Below are positions 14,860 to 23,063 of a DNA stretch of 25,775 bases, one piece after another. The notes under the pieces are model-generated. The model ran no database searches. It worked only from the letters and a program-made list of their open reading frames with translations, and had not been told where the DNA came from. The translations under genes were made by a program, and so were the position numbers. Every line of letters begins with the position of its first letter. Within the stretch, counting starts at the first letter, position 1. Origin of the DNA: CAYSNP01 sp964432485 (lineage in GTDB: Bacteria > Bacillota > Clostridia > Christensenellales > DTU072); contig CAYSNP010000024.1 of the NCBI GenBank assembly GCA_964432485.1, positions 1 through 25,775 of the forward strand. Reading direction: 5' to 3'.

Positions 14860-17409
14860 CTATATTAACCTTTGATTTTGGCTTTTCATTGAATTGAATT
14901 GGCGTCTGCTTGCTCTTGCAATAGCATACCACAGCGAGCAAAATAGCATAAAGCAAGCGGCAAGCACCACCCCTAACTTTACATTAATTGCAGAAAATAT
15001 CATATACTTGCCGGCTATTATTGCCAAGGCGGGCATCATTTGGTAGAGAGAAGCGCAAATTGTCGCTCCTATTAATATACCGGACAGCCCTATTATAACA
15101 CTTTCGCCCAGAGCGTGCAATAGGTAATCACGGATACTCATACCGCTAAACTTATAAATGTTGAACTCTGCTCGTCTATCGTAAAAAGTGACTATGCTGA
15201 TATTGACAACTCCTAGAAAAGCTATTAGAACAATAACGAACTGCAATAAGGTAAGCAGGGACTGCACTCCGCCCAACCCCAGTGCAGAAGCATATAGCCA
15301 ACGCTGATATTTAAAGATAAAAGCCCGATTCCCTAGCTCCTCATTGCCCTCAAGATACTCTCGCAGTGATAAATAGGCGGATTGCTCCGCATTTATTAAG
15401 TAGCGGGTGGAGAATTGAAGGCTGTCTTGCTCATCATAAAGCAGTTCTAAATCCGTATAGATATATTTATCATATTCTGTAGTGGTATAATCAATACCCA
15501 CTATGGTAACAAAATGCTGATAATCCCGTTTGCTACCGTCTTTCTCCTCTATTGTAAAGCATAGCTTATCGCCTACTTTAAGATTAAACCGCTTTATAAT
15601 GTCTACATTGCAAACTGCGGGATTCTCTACGCTTTGCGGATTGGCAATATATTCCTCAAGCAAATACTCTATCTTGTTTGAGTCTGCAATTATTGATTGC
15701 AAATAACTAAGATTGGCAAGCCCTACCAAGTTAATCCATTTATCTGCATTGGCATACTTGCCTTCAGCATCTTTCCACTCCAGCCCAACACTAGCTAAAA
15801 GGTATGCGCTTTCTACTCCTGTATGCTCCCTAAGCTCGCCTTCTAAACCTAGCAACTCTTTTCGCTCAGGCGGTATTTCATAGCGGTACTCCACCACATA
15901 ATCAGAGGTATAGCGGCTTTGAGATAAGGTTAGCATTACATTGACAAAGTCGATTATTGCCACTACCATAAAGCTAAAAGCTGTTACTGTTGCAACTAAA
16001 ATAGATACATTATGCGCCGCTGCATTGCGTTTGGTAGTGGCGGCTGATAATCTGAAAATGCCTTTATGGAATACCTTAGCAGCAAGTTTGGATACCCATA
16101 AATGCACTCTTGATGAGCTTGTAATAATAAAAACAGCAATCAATACAATAAGCAGACCGCTAAAGGCAAATACATAAAAAGTAGGCAAAGAGCGCATAGC
16201 AACAATTACTACAGCAACACACGCTAATATAATTATTAAAAACAGCGGCTTGGCAATCTTTACTTCTTTTACTGAACCAGCGCTTGCTTCTCTAATAGAT
16301 TGCTTGCTTAATTTAAGTATAGGGATAAGGACGGAAAGCAATGTGACCGCAATACCTACTGTAAAAGCAAGCACCCATTTCCACCATTCATAAGTAATGG
16401 TGCTAGTAAAGTTGGCAAGCAAGGCATGCTCTGCCAGCGCCATACCTCCTCTGCCTACTACCAGCCCTAAAAATGCTCCGACAACAGCGTAAATCAACGC
16501 TTCAAGTAGCATAATCAAGGTTGTTTGTACTGGGGTTGCGCCTGCTGTTTTGAAAATAATCATTTCGGATAAGCGGGACTTTACAATGATTATGTAGCTG
16601 GTAACCAATATCAGCACCATCATACCCACTATAAATAGTAATGCAATAGCAAAAAGCAAAGTGTTATTAGTAGCTACTTGTCTATTATAAGTGGTATTAA
16701 GTGCCTCTCCTACGCTTATTGAAGACATTTGTTCGGCAAGAACTGTTTCTACTTGTGTATAAATCTGCTTATCCTTAAATTTTAGCAAAGTAACATTGAC
16801 CAGTCCTGCATAACTTTCGGCATCCTTTAGGTCTATAAGCACATTGATAGCCGCTCCTGAAGCAAAAATACCTACATTATCACTTATGGCATAGATGTTA
16901 AACTTTTTATAATCGTTTATTGTGCCTAAAAATACTTCTACCATATCTCCTGGCTGCAGGTTGTTTTCTCCTGCAAAACGCTGACTTACCACAATTTTGG
17001 GATAGGGCAGTTCCTCTTTGGTATATTTGCCGTATAAAGGCGCATTTTCCAAATATTTTTCCAAATCCGTAGCTTCTACCAATACCCCAATATTTTCGCT
17101 GTCGGTCTTTAGTACGCCGCTCATTTTAATAAAACTCTTTTTATATGTTATATTATCGGCAAAAGGAGCAAGAAAACTCTCCAACTCACCGGGAGAATAA
17201 AACTTACCGTTATAATGCTCGCCTACTATCATATCCGCATCAGCGGCAAGGCGGGCAAATTCTGCGGCATTGATATTAAAAAAGATATCGAACATAGAAA
17301 GACTGGCAAAAAACATACCTACAACCACCATAACTGTGGCTACAATCATAGCTATTTGCGCCCTGTTTTGGCGCATGCTTTTGAAGGTGTGTTTTAATAT
17401 AATATTCAT
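14860..17409 (-). CDS. ABC transporter permease with two FtsX domains
   Basis: An 849-residue membrane protein. An N-terminal helix (about 18-45) precedes a roughly 200-residue extracytoplasmic domain, then three helices of a first FtsX domain (about 250-365). Two more helices follow near 390-435, then another helix near 470 and a second extracytoplasmic domain (about 510-690). A final FtsX triplet lies at about 710-840. That gives about ten helices, the long MacB-superfamily layout found in Gram-positive exporters and mechanotransmission systems. Its ATG overlaps the ATPase stop (TAATG), so the two are coupled. Partners are the ATPase and the membrane-anchored protein upstream. Such systems usually act on lipids, peptides or cell-wall signals rather than importing sugars, so the link to beta-galactosidase is unexplained. 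Confidence 0.88.
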   Translation of the reverse strand: MNIILKHTFKSMRQNRAQIAMIVATVMVVVGMFFASLSMFDIFFNINAAEFARLAADADMIVGEHYNGKFYSPGELESFLAPFADNITYKKSFIKMSGVLKTDSENIGVLVEATDLEKYLENAPLYGKYTKEELPYPKIVVSQRFAGENNLQPGDMVEVFLGTINDYKKFNIYAISDNVGIFASGAAINVLIDLKDAESYAGLVNVTLLKFKDKQIYTQVETVLAEQMSSISVGEALNTTYNRQVATNNTLLFAIALLFIVGMMVLILVTSYIIIVKSRLSEMIIFKTAGATPVQTTLIMLLEALIYAVVGAFLGLVVGRGGMALAEHALLANFTSTITYEWWKWVLAFTVGIAVTLLSVLIPILKLSKQSIREASAGSVKEVKIAKPLFLIIILACVAVVIVAMRSLPTFYVFAFSGLLIVLIAVFIITSSSRVHLWVSKLAAKVFHKGIFRLSAATTKRNAAAHNVSILVATVTAFSFMVVAIIDFVNVMLTLSQSRYTSDYVVEYRYEIPPERKELLGLEGELREHTGVESAYLLASVGLEWKDAEGKYANADKWINLVGLANLSYLQSIIADSNKIEYLLEEYIANPQSVENPAVCNVDIIKRFNLKVGDKLCFTIEEKDGSKRDYQHFVTIVGIDYTTTEYDKYIYTDLELLYDEQDSLQFSTRYLINAEQSAYLSLREYLEGNEELGNRAFIFKYQRWLYASALGLGGVQSLLTLLQFVIVLIAFLGVVNISIVTFYDRRAEFNIYKFSGMSIRDYLLHALGESVIIGLSGILIGATICASLYQMMPALAIIAGKYMIFSAINVKLGVVLAACFMLFCSLWYAIARASRRQFNSMKSQNQRLI

Positions 17410-18065
17410 TACTCTATTATTTGCCCGTCTTTAATATGCAAAATCTTAGATGCAAAAGCGGCATTATGCTCGCTATGCGTCACTTGAACTATGGTAGTGC
17501 GCCGCTCAGAGTTAATTCTAGTCAGCAATTGCATAATATCCTCTGCGCTTGCGCTATCCAAATTGCCGGTAGGCTCATCTAGCAAAATAACTTGAGGAGC
17601 AGCTATCAGCCCTTTGGCAATAGCTACCCTCTGTTGCTCTCCTCCGGATAACTTCGTAGGCAAGGTATCTTTAAGGGTACTAATCCCCAAATACTCCATA
17701 ATTTCGGCAGCTTTATCTTTATAGTCTTTTATTTTTTTGCGGTCAAGAATAATTGGTAAGAAAATATTTTCCTCCACAGTTAAATATGGAGCAAGATTAA
17801 AGAATTGAAATACAAACCCTATTTTAGTGCGCCGCAGTATGGCAAGCTCCCGTTCAGGCAAATTGCTAATACATTTATCCTCTAGGTAAACTTCGCCAGA
17901 AGTAGGCCTGTCAATGCCGCCCATAATGGTAAGTAAGGTACTTTTGCCGCTGCCCGATGCGCCCATAATAGATACAAACTCCCCATTTTGGATATCCAAA
18001 CTTACATCTTTGAGCACCATACGCTTGCCATCAAATGTTTTGCTTATATTCTTTACCTTCAGCAT
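17409..18065 (-). CDS. ABC transporter ATP-binding protein (LolD/MacB type)
   Basis: A 218-residue nucleotide-binding subunit. Walker A is GASGSGKST (35-43). A Q-loop (FVFQFFNL), the signature LSGGEQQR, Walker B with catalytic Glu (VILLDEPTGNLD) and the switch His (QVTHSEH) follow. The DEPTGNLD and QFFNL patterns are typical of the LolD/MacB/FtsE branch that pairs with FtsX-type permeases. It starts immediately after the upstream stop codon (TAA then ATG, no gap) and ends in a 1-base overlap with the permease. It should power the 849-residue permease at the inner face of the membrane. Confidence 0.95.
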   Translation of the reverse strand: MLKVKNISKTFDGKRMVLKDVSLDIQNGEFVSIMGASGSGKSTLLTIMGGIDRPTSGEVYLEDKCISNLPERELAILRRTKIGFVFQFFNLAPYLTVEENIFLPIILDRKKIKDYKDKAAEIMEYLGISTLKDTLPTKLSGGEQQRVAIAKGLIAAPQVILLDEPTGNLDSASAEDIMQLLTRINSERRTTIVQVTHSEHNAAFASKILHIKDGQIIE

Positions 18066-19499
18066 TTATCCTAATCCCTCCATCAATTCTTTTTCTGCAA
18101 GCCTTTTCAAGAAGCCTTCTATATCCAGAATCTTAAAGAGGATATTGGCTAGCAGTATACCGCTTAGCTCTTGCGGTAAGGTAAGCACCTGCTCATCAAT
18201 TTGCAGTAGCAAGTCAATCTTGGCAAGCAGCTCCTCTTGCTGCGCTGGAGAAAGCTCTTGCACATCTTGCAAAGTGGTAATATCAGGATAATTTTCAGCT
18301 AAATCATAGATGTTTTTTAAGTAATCCTTAATATCTTGAGAATGGTCTATATTATATTCCTCCTGCCCTCTTATTGAGGCAATAAAGTTGCGAGATTGCT
18401 TATAAGCATTGGCATAAGCGTCTATTAAGGCTTGCTGGTCTTTGATTTTTTCATTAGCGTCATTACTGTAAGCTGAAAGGAGCGCAACTTTGGCACTTCT
18501 TGCGCCTTGCAAAGCGGCTAAAATCAAGTATTGAGATGAGTCTTGCTCTGCATACTTTGCGCTATTGCTGTAAAACTCATTACTGATACTAACAGAAAAC
18601 TCGCTGAAAACTAGCAATGAAAAGCTACACAAGCCATCTAAAGATTGCATAGCTTGATTGTATACGTTAATCTCCTCTTCGCTAATTTCGCTGTTGTCCT
18701 CAGGAATAAGCAAAAACTTTGTACCTAATACTGTTTCGATAGCATAGTCCCCTAACTTGCTATAAAGTTGGATATAGTCAAAGCCCACTTGATAAAATGC
18801 GCTGCGCATTTGTTCAAGATCATTATCGCTATATCCGCTTGACAAGTCCAGCTTGCTAAGAATAAATGCAGCATATATGCTGTTGTATAAAGTAACAAAG
18901 CCCCCTTTGCCCAATTCTGTTAATGCATTATGATATTCTACATTGCCAACTTGGTATAAAAACTCAAAGTAAACCCTGCCTGTCTCCTCTACGCTAAAGT
19001 TGCAAGCGTCCAGTATTTGCATTATGGCAGAAACAATAATTGTAAGCTCATTAAAAAAAGTTAATCCGTCCACCTCTTCTTTAAGTTTGAATTGTGATTG
19101 ATCTTCTTCCAAGTAGCCAAGTAGTTTTTCTATATATAAGGCGACTTGACTATTGTTATCCTTTAAATATTGTCCAAAGGCAAGCACTTTTTCCGCAGGG
19201 ATGCGCGCGCGGCTAAATGCAGTAAGAAAGAATCCTGCCAATTGATTCAAAGCAGTGTCGCCCAAAGGGAATAGCCCTATTTTAAGGAACTCATTTAAGT
19301 ATGCCTTAAAAGCGTTGCGATCTTGCTGCGAATACACCAAAGGTTCTTCCGTAGGATTGGGGATAATATCGCCGGGAGTCTTAAAAGGATAAAAAGTATA
19401 TATGCCAATAACAATCATAGAAGGGAGCAATATTGCAATAACTAATGCCCAAGCTATGAATTTAATTATATTTTTTTGATTTGGCTTCAACATATTCAT
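18066..19499 (-). CDS. Membrane-anchored protein of unknown function, first gene of the ABC/beta-galactosidase operon
   Basis: A 477-residue protein with one N-terminal transmembrane segment (about 10-38) after a basic start, then roughly 430 residues predicted outside the membrane. This part is acidic, rich in Leu/Ala/Gln/Tyr and probably almost entirely helical. I recognise no family or catalytic motif, and no lipobox Cys. The ATG at 19499 is chosen; a second in-frame ATG at 19493 is possible, and a TTG at 19535 falls in the promoter -35 box. No Shine-Dalgarno site precedes any of them, and the transcript is predicted to begin within a base of 19499. Its position suggests an extracytoplasmic partner of the ABC exporter, but it lacks the obvious coiled-coil hairpin of MacA-type adaptors. 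Confidence 0.82.
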   Translation of the reverse strand: MNMLKPNQKNIIKFIAWALVIAILLPSMIVIGIYTFYPFKTPGDIIPNPTEEPLVYSQQDRNAFKAYLNEFLKIGLFPLGDTALNQLAGFFLTAFSRARIPAEKVLAFGQYLKDNNSQVALYIEKLLGYLEEDQSQFKLKEEVDGLTFFNELTIIVSAIMQILDACNFSVEETGRVYFEFLYQVGNVEYHNALTELGKGGFVTLYNSIYAAFILSKLDLSSGYSDNDLEQMRSAFYQVGFDYIQLYSKLGDYAIETVLGTKFLLIPEDNSEISEEEINVYNQAMQSLDGLCSFSLLVFSEFSVSISNEFYSNSAKYAEQDSSQYLILAALQGARSAKVALLSAYSNDANEKIKDQQALIDAYANAYKQSRNFIASIRGQEEYNIDHSQDIKDYLKNIYDLAENYPDITTLQDVQELSPAQQEELLAKIDLLLQIDEQVLTLPQELSGILLANILFKILDIEGFLKRLAEKELMEGLG

Positions 19500-19506
19500 A
19501 AGCAAA

Positions 19507-19535
19507 ATTATATCAAAAATTGCATATAAAAGCAA
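19507..19535 (-). promoter_or_regulatory. Promoter of the ABC/beta-galactosidase operon, leaderless geometry
   Basis: On the minus strand, TTGCTT (19535-19530) and TATAAT (19512-19507) are 17 bp apart. The predicted start is 19500, one base before the ATG at 19499. The -35 box lies inside the left arm of the inverted repeat 19530-19540. Confidence 0.65.
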
Positions 19536-19609
19536 TATTAATGGCGGTTTTTTATGCTTAGCAAGTATTTATTTGGGCATACATTTACCAGCAGACAGTA
19601 ATATTGCTT
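19530..19609. repeat. 11-bp perfect inverted repeat in the leuS/ABC divergent region
   Basis: AAGCAATATTA (19530-19540) and TAATATTGCTT (19599-19609) are exact reverse complements separated by 58 bp. The left arm covers the -35 box of the leftward promoter; the right arm lies 26 bp before the leuS -35. Two half-sites for one regulator, or a long stem, are both possible. The centre-to-centre distance of 69 bp would allow looping. Confidence 0.5.
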
Positions 19610-19635
19610 ACTTTTTTCCAGAAGTTGAAAGGTGT

Positions 19636-19664
19636 TTGACTTTTGCTAGGGAATTTGATATAGT
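19636..19664 (+). promoter_or_regulatory. Promoter of leuS
   Basis: TTGACT (19636-19641) and TATAGT (19659-19664) are 17 bp apart. The predicted start is about 19671, giving a leader of about 28 bases with an AAAGGA ribosome binding site. The leader is too short for a T-box. A small palindrome, GGAAT-GTA-ATTCC (19668-19680), straddles the start point. Confidence 0.75.
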
Positions 19665-19698
19665 TATGGAATGTAATTCCAAGCGTAAAGGATAAAAA

Positions 19699-22089
19699 AT
19701 GGCTGTATACAATTTCAAAAAAATTGAAGCAAAATGGCAAAATTATTGGTACGAGAATCATATATTTGATGCCAAAGAAGATGCGGCAAAACAGAAGTTT
19801 TATGGGCTGATTGAGTTCCCTTATCCTTCAGGTTCGGGCTTGCATGTAGGACATATCCGTGCCTTTTCCGCAATGGAAATGATTTGCCGCAAAAAGCGTA
19901 TGCAAGGGTACAATGTGCTGTTCCCCATTGGGTATGATGCCTTTGGACTGCCTACCGAAAATTATGCGCTGCAAACAGGCCGCCACCCCCGAGAAGTGAC
20001 GAACAACAATATAAAGATTTTTGATGCACAGCTAAAAAAGATAGGTTATTCTTTTGATTTTTCCCGAGTTATTGACACTACCGACCCCAATTATTATAAG
20101 TGGACGCAATGGATTTTTATACAGCTTTTCAAAAAAGGGCTGGCTTACAAGTCCACCACGCTGGTTAACTTTTGCCCCGACTGCAAAGTGGTGCTTGCCA
20201 ATGAAGAAAGTCAGCACGGTATTTGTGACCGTTGCGGCTCTGAAGTGGTGCAAAAGGAAAAAGATGTATGGTTTCTGCGGATAAGAAGCTATGCGGAAAG
20301 GTTGCTTAACAATCTAAAAGACTTGGATTTCTTGGATAAAATAAAGGTAGAACAGGAAAATTGGATAGGCAAAAGCAAAGGTGCTGATATAATATTTAAG
20401 GTCACCGACGGAAGTAAGGAATATAATTTAACAGTTTACACCACCCGCCCGGACACTATCTTTGGCGCTACCTTTATGGTGGTATCCCCAGAACATCCAA
20501 TGTTGGATGAGTTTCTTAGCGTGCTGCATAATCAAGCGGAAATACAAGCCTATCGCACTCAAGCCAAAGGCAAAAAGGAGCTGGAAAGAGTACATCTTGC
20601 CAAAGAAAAAACAGGTGTTAGAGCGCAAGGAATATATGCTCTTAACCCTGTAACTAATACCCAAATCCCTATCTTTATAGCCGATTATGTAATGATGGAC
20701 TACGGTACAGGCGCAATTATGGCAGTGCCTGCGCACGACGAAAGGGACTGGGAGTTTGCTCACGCTTACGGTTTGCCTATTATTGAAGTTATTTCCGGCG
20801 GAGATATTGAAAAAGAGGCGTATGCCGCCAAAGAAGGCGGCACAATGGTCAATTCTGGATTTTTGAATGGCTTAGATGTTAATGATGCTATCCCCGCAAT
20901 GATAGATTATCTGCAAAAGCAAGGGATTGGGCATGCTAAAACAGATTATAAAATGAAAGATTGGGCATTTAACCGCCAAAGGTATTGGGGAGAGCCTATC
21001 CCAATAGTCCATTGTGAAAAATGCGGACAAGTGCCGCTAAATGAAGAGGATTTGCCGTTAATCTTGCCGGATATATCAGATATTACGCCCGGAGAAGATG
21101 CCGCCAGTCCGCTTGCAAAAGTAAAAGATTGGGTGCAAACTACTTGCCCTAGCTGCGGCGGACAAGCACTTAGAGAAACAGATACCATGCCTCAATGGGC
21201 AGGTAGCAGTTGGTACTTTTTGCGTTATATTTCGCCCAAAGACAATAACTGGCTTGTCAATCCCCAAGCATATAAATATTGGGGGCAAGTGGACTGGTAC
21301 AATGGTGGGATGGAGCATGTAACAAGGCATCTTATCTATAGCAGGTTTTGGAATATGTTCCTTTATGATATTGGGTCAGTCGGATATGAAGAGCCTTATG
21401 CCAAACGCACAGCGCAAGGGCTAATCTTAGGGGCGGATGGCGAAAAAATGAGCAAGTCACGAGGCAATGTGGTCAACCCTGACGATGTAGTGGGAGAATA
21501 TGGCGCTGATACCTTGCGAGTGTTTATTATGTTTATTGGAGATTATGAAAAAAGCGCTCCTTGGTCGCCTGAAGGTATTAAAGGCAGTTATAAGTTTCTT
21601 AATCGCGTTTGGGCTCTCCAAAATATGATTAAGGATACCCAAACTAAAGATTTCAATTTAGATGCTTTAATTAAAAAAGTTAGCGAGGACTACGATGCGC
21701 TCAAGTTTAATACTGCTATTGCCGCTATGATGAGCGCTATAAATGTATTTTATAAAAGGGGATATGCCACAAAAAAGGAATATGCAACGCTGCTTACCTT
21801 ACTGTATCCGGTTGCGCCTCATATCACCAGCGAGTTGTATCAATCTTACTTTGGAGGGCATATTGAAGGGCTATCTTGGCCAACCTATGATAGGTCAAAG
21901 CTAATAGAAGACCGAGTGGAGATACCTATTCAAATCAAAGGCAAGCTAAAGGGCAGGATTATCATAGACAGCAATGCGGAAGAAAACGAAGTGCTGGTTG
22001 CAATCAAAAGTGAAACAAAACTGCTGGAAGGGCTAAATATCAAAAAAGTAATTTATCTTAAAGGTAAAATAATCAATATTATTGCTTAG
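19699..22089 (+). CDS. leuS: Leucyl-tRNA synthetase
   Basis: A 796-residue class I aminoacyl-tRNA synthetase charging tRNA-Leu. HVGH (49-52) is the HIGH motif and KMSKS is at 583-587. A zinc-knuckle region with CPDC and CDRC lies near residues 154-177, and a second Cys cluster (CEKC and CPSC) near 437-494. The CP1 editing domain shows TTRPDTIFGAT and DYGTGAIMAVPAHDERD. Length and order fit the bacterial LeuRS of Gram-positive bacteria (B. subtilis about 804). It has its own promoter and no T-box leader, which is unusual since many Bacillota control leuS that way. It appears monocistronic, ending in a hairpin shared with the convergent gene. Confidence 0.97.
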   Translation: MAVYNFKKIEAKWQNYWYENHIFDAKEDAAKQKFYGLIEFPYPSGSGLHVGHIRAFSAMEMICRKKRMQGYNVLFPIGYDAFGLPTENYALQTGRHPREVTNNNIKIFDAQLKKIGYSFDFSRVIDTTDPNYYKWTQWIFIQLFKKGLAYKSTTLVNFCPDCKVVLANEESQHGICDRCGSEVVQKEKDVWFLRIRSYAERLLNNLKDLDFLDKIKVEQENWIGKSKGADIIFKVTDGSKEYNLTVYTTRPDTIFGATFMVVSPEHPMLDEFLSVLHNQAEIQAYRTQAKGKKELERVHLAKEKTGVRAQGIYALNPVTNTQIPIFIADYVMMDYGTGAIMAVPAHDERDWEFAHAYGLPIIEVISGGDIEKEAYAAKEGGTMVNSGFLNGLDVNDAIPAMIDYLQKQGIGHAKTDYKMKDWAFNRQRYWGEPIPIVHCEKCGQVPLNEEDLPLILPDISDITPGEDAASPLAKVKDWVQTTCPSCGGQALRETDTMPQWAGSSWYFLRYISPKDNNWLVNPQAYKYWGQVDWYNGGMEHVTRHLIYSRFWNMFLYDIGSVGYEEPYAKRTAQGLILGADGEKMSKSRGNVVNPDDVVGEYGADTLRVFIMFIGDYEKSAPWSPEGIKGSYKFLNRVWALQNMIKDTQTKDFNLDALIKKVSEDYDALKFNTAIAAMMSAINVFYKRGYATKKEYATLLTLLYPVAPHITSELYQSYFGGHIEGLSWPTYDRSKLIEDRVEIPIQIKGKLKGRIIIDSNAEENEVLVAIKSETKLLEGLNIKKVIYLKGKIINIIA

Positions 22090-22103
22090 TTTAAGGGTGA
22101 GCC

Positions 22104-22135
22104 AAAATGCATAGCGTGCATTGAACGCTATATTT
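22104..22135. terminator. Hairpin between convergent leuS and membrane protein genes
   Basis: ATAGCGT (22111-22117) and ACGCTAT (22125-22131) form a perfect 7-bp stem with a seven-base loop, flanked by AAAAT and ATTT that can extend it past a two-base bulge. It sits between two convergent stop codons. In the leftward direction it is followed by ATTTTGG; in the rightward direction the T run is short. A bidirectional terminator is likely. Confidence 0.5.
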
Positions 22136-22158
22136 GCAATGACGATTTTGCGCAGATT

Positions 22159-23061
22159 TTACAAGTAATTAGAAGGGTCTTCAATACGGGTTTGGTCTAC
22201 ATAGTACTTTTTGTTATTGTTATTAAAGTATTTGACCATATTCATAATATTCAAAAACACCATAGCAAAAGGGAAAATAAAGATAGGCACAATGCCAAAA
22301 GTTATAAGATTGAGTCCGCCGCTTGCAGACCAAGTTATCAGTACAAATACGATTAGCGAAGCTGAAAAAATATCTTTAAAGGAAGCAAGAGAGGGCACAA
22401 TACTTTTTCTAAGCGCATCAATAACACCTAAGTTTTCTGCAATAATCAAGGGCACCCATTGACTTAGCAGCGAAGTACGCAAAGCGGCATACAGCAATAG
22501 AAAAGTTACCGAAAAAGCAATAGCAAAGAAGTTGACCACGCTGGACAGCTTTATCCCCAACGCTATTATCCCCCATATAACAGCCAGGTCAAGCGGTACG
22601 GAAATAAGAGAACTAATTAGCGCATACACAAGTGCCTGTTTAGAATATTGAATGCAGGTAGGCAAAAAACCATTGTTAAAATTGCTGCTCATTTTATCAA
22701 ATATCATTTTGGCAATAGGGACTTGGCTAAGGGTAAAAAAGAATCTTGCCAGCATATAAACCAAACTTATCCAAGCCAAAGAGCTATATATTACTGATTT
22801 ATTGATATTAAAAACCCCTCTCAAGTCTTGTAGCAATGCTCCAAATAGGTCTGTATAGGTGATTTTATCAATATTTTCTAAGTTATAAGTTTCTATAAGG
22901 GTTGTGAGGTCGCTAGCGGCAAAGATTTTATTTAGTGCGGGCCCGATTATCCCTATAAAAAGCGCAATGGCTATTATAAGCACAATCATCATAAAGATAA
23001 GCAATTTATATATAAGGGAGATATTGCTTAAAAATATGGATACCGAATTCTTAACTATCAT
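22159..23061 (-). CDS. Six-helix integral membrane protein, unknown function
   Basis: A 300-residue polytopic protein with about six hydrophobic helices: near 18-40, 92-112, 145-172, 175-198, 233-250 and 255-278. A short outside loop after helix 1 contains the DLTTLIETYNLENID stretch. It ends in a polar tail with an Asn/Lys run. No catalytic motif or known family is recognised. GAGGT lies upstream and the start is two bases after the previous gene's stop, so the two are co-translated. The upstream neighbour has the same size and helix count, suggesting tandem duplication or a two-subunit complex. The general look resembles uncharacterised clostridial DUF-type membrane proteins, but I cannot name one. 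Confidence 0.8.
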   Translation of the reverse strand: MIVKNSVSIFLSNISLIYKLLIFMMIVLIIAIALFIGIIGPALNKIFAASDLTTLIETYNLENIDKITYTDLFGALLQDLRGVFNINKSVIYSSLAWISLVYMLARFFFTLSQVPIAKMIFDKMSSNFNNGFLPTCIQYSKQALVYALISSLISVPLDLAVIWGIIALGIKLSSVVNFFAIAFSVTFLLLYAALRTSLLSQWVPLIIAENLGVIDALRKSIVPSLASFKDIFSASLIVFVLITWSASGGLNLITFGIVPIFIFPFAMVFLNIMNMVKYFNNNNKKYYVDQTRIEDPSNYL

Positions 23062-23063
23062 AA

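Noticed and set aside
14860..18065. Lactose or other sugar importer partnered with the beta-galactosidase
   Set aside because: The permease is FtsX/MacB-like and the ATPase is of the LolD/MacB branch; there is no solute-binding lipoprotein typical of sugar uptake.
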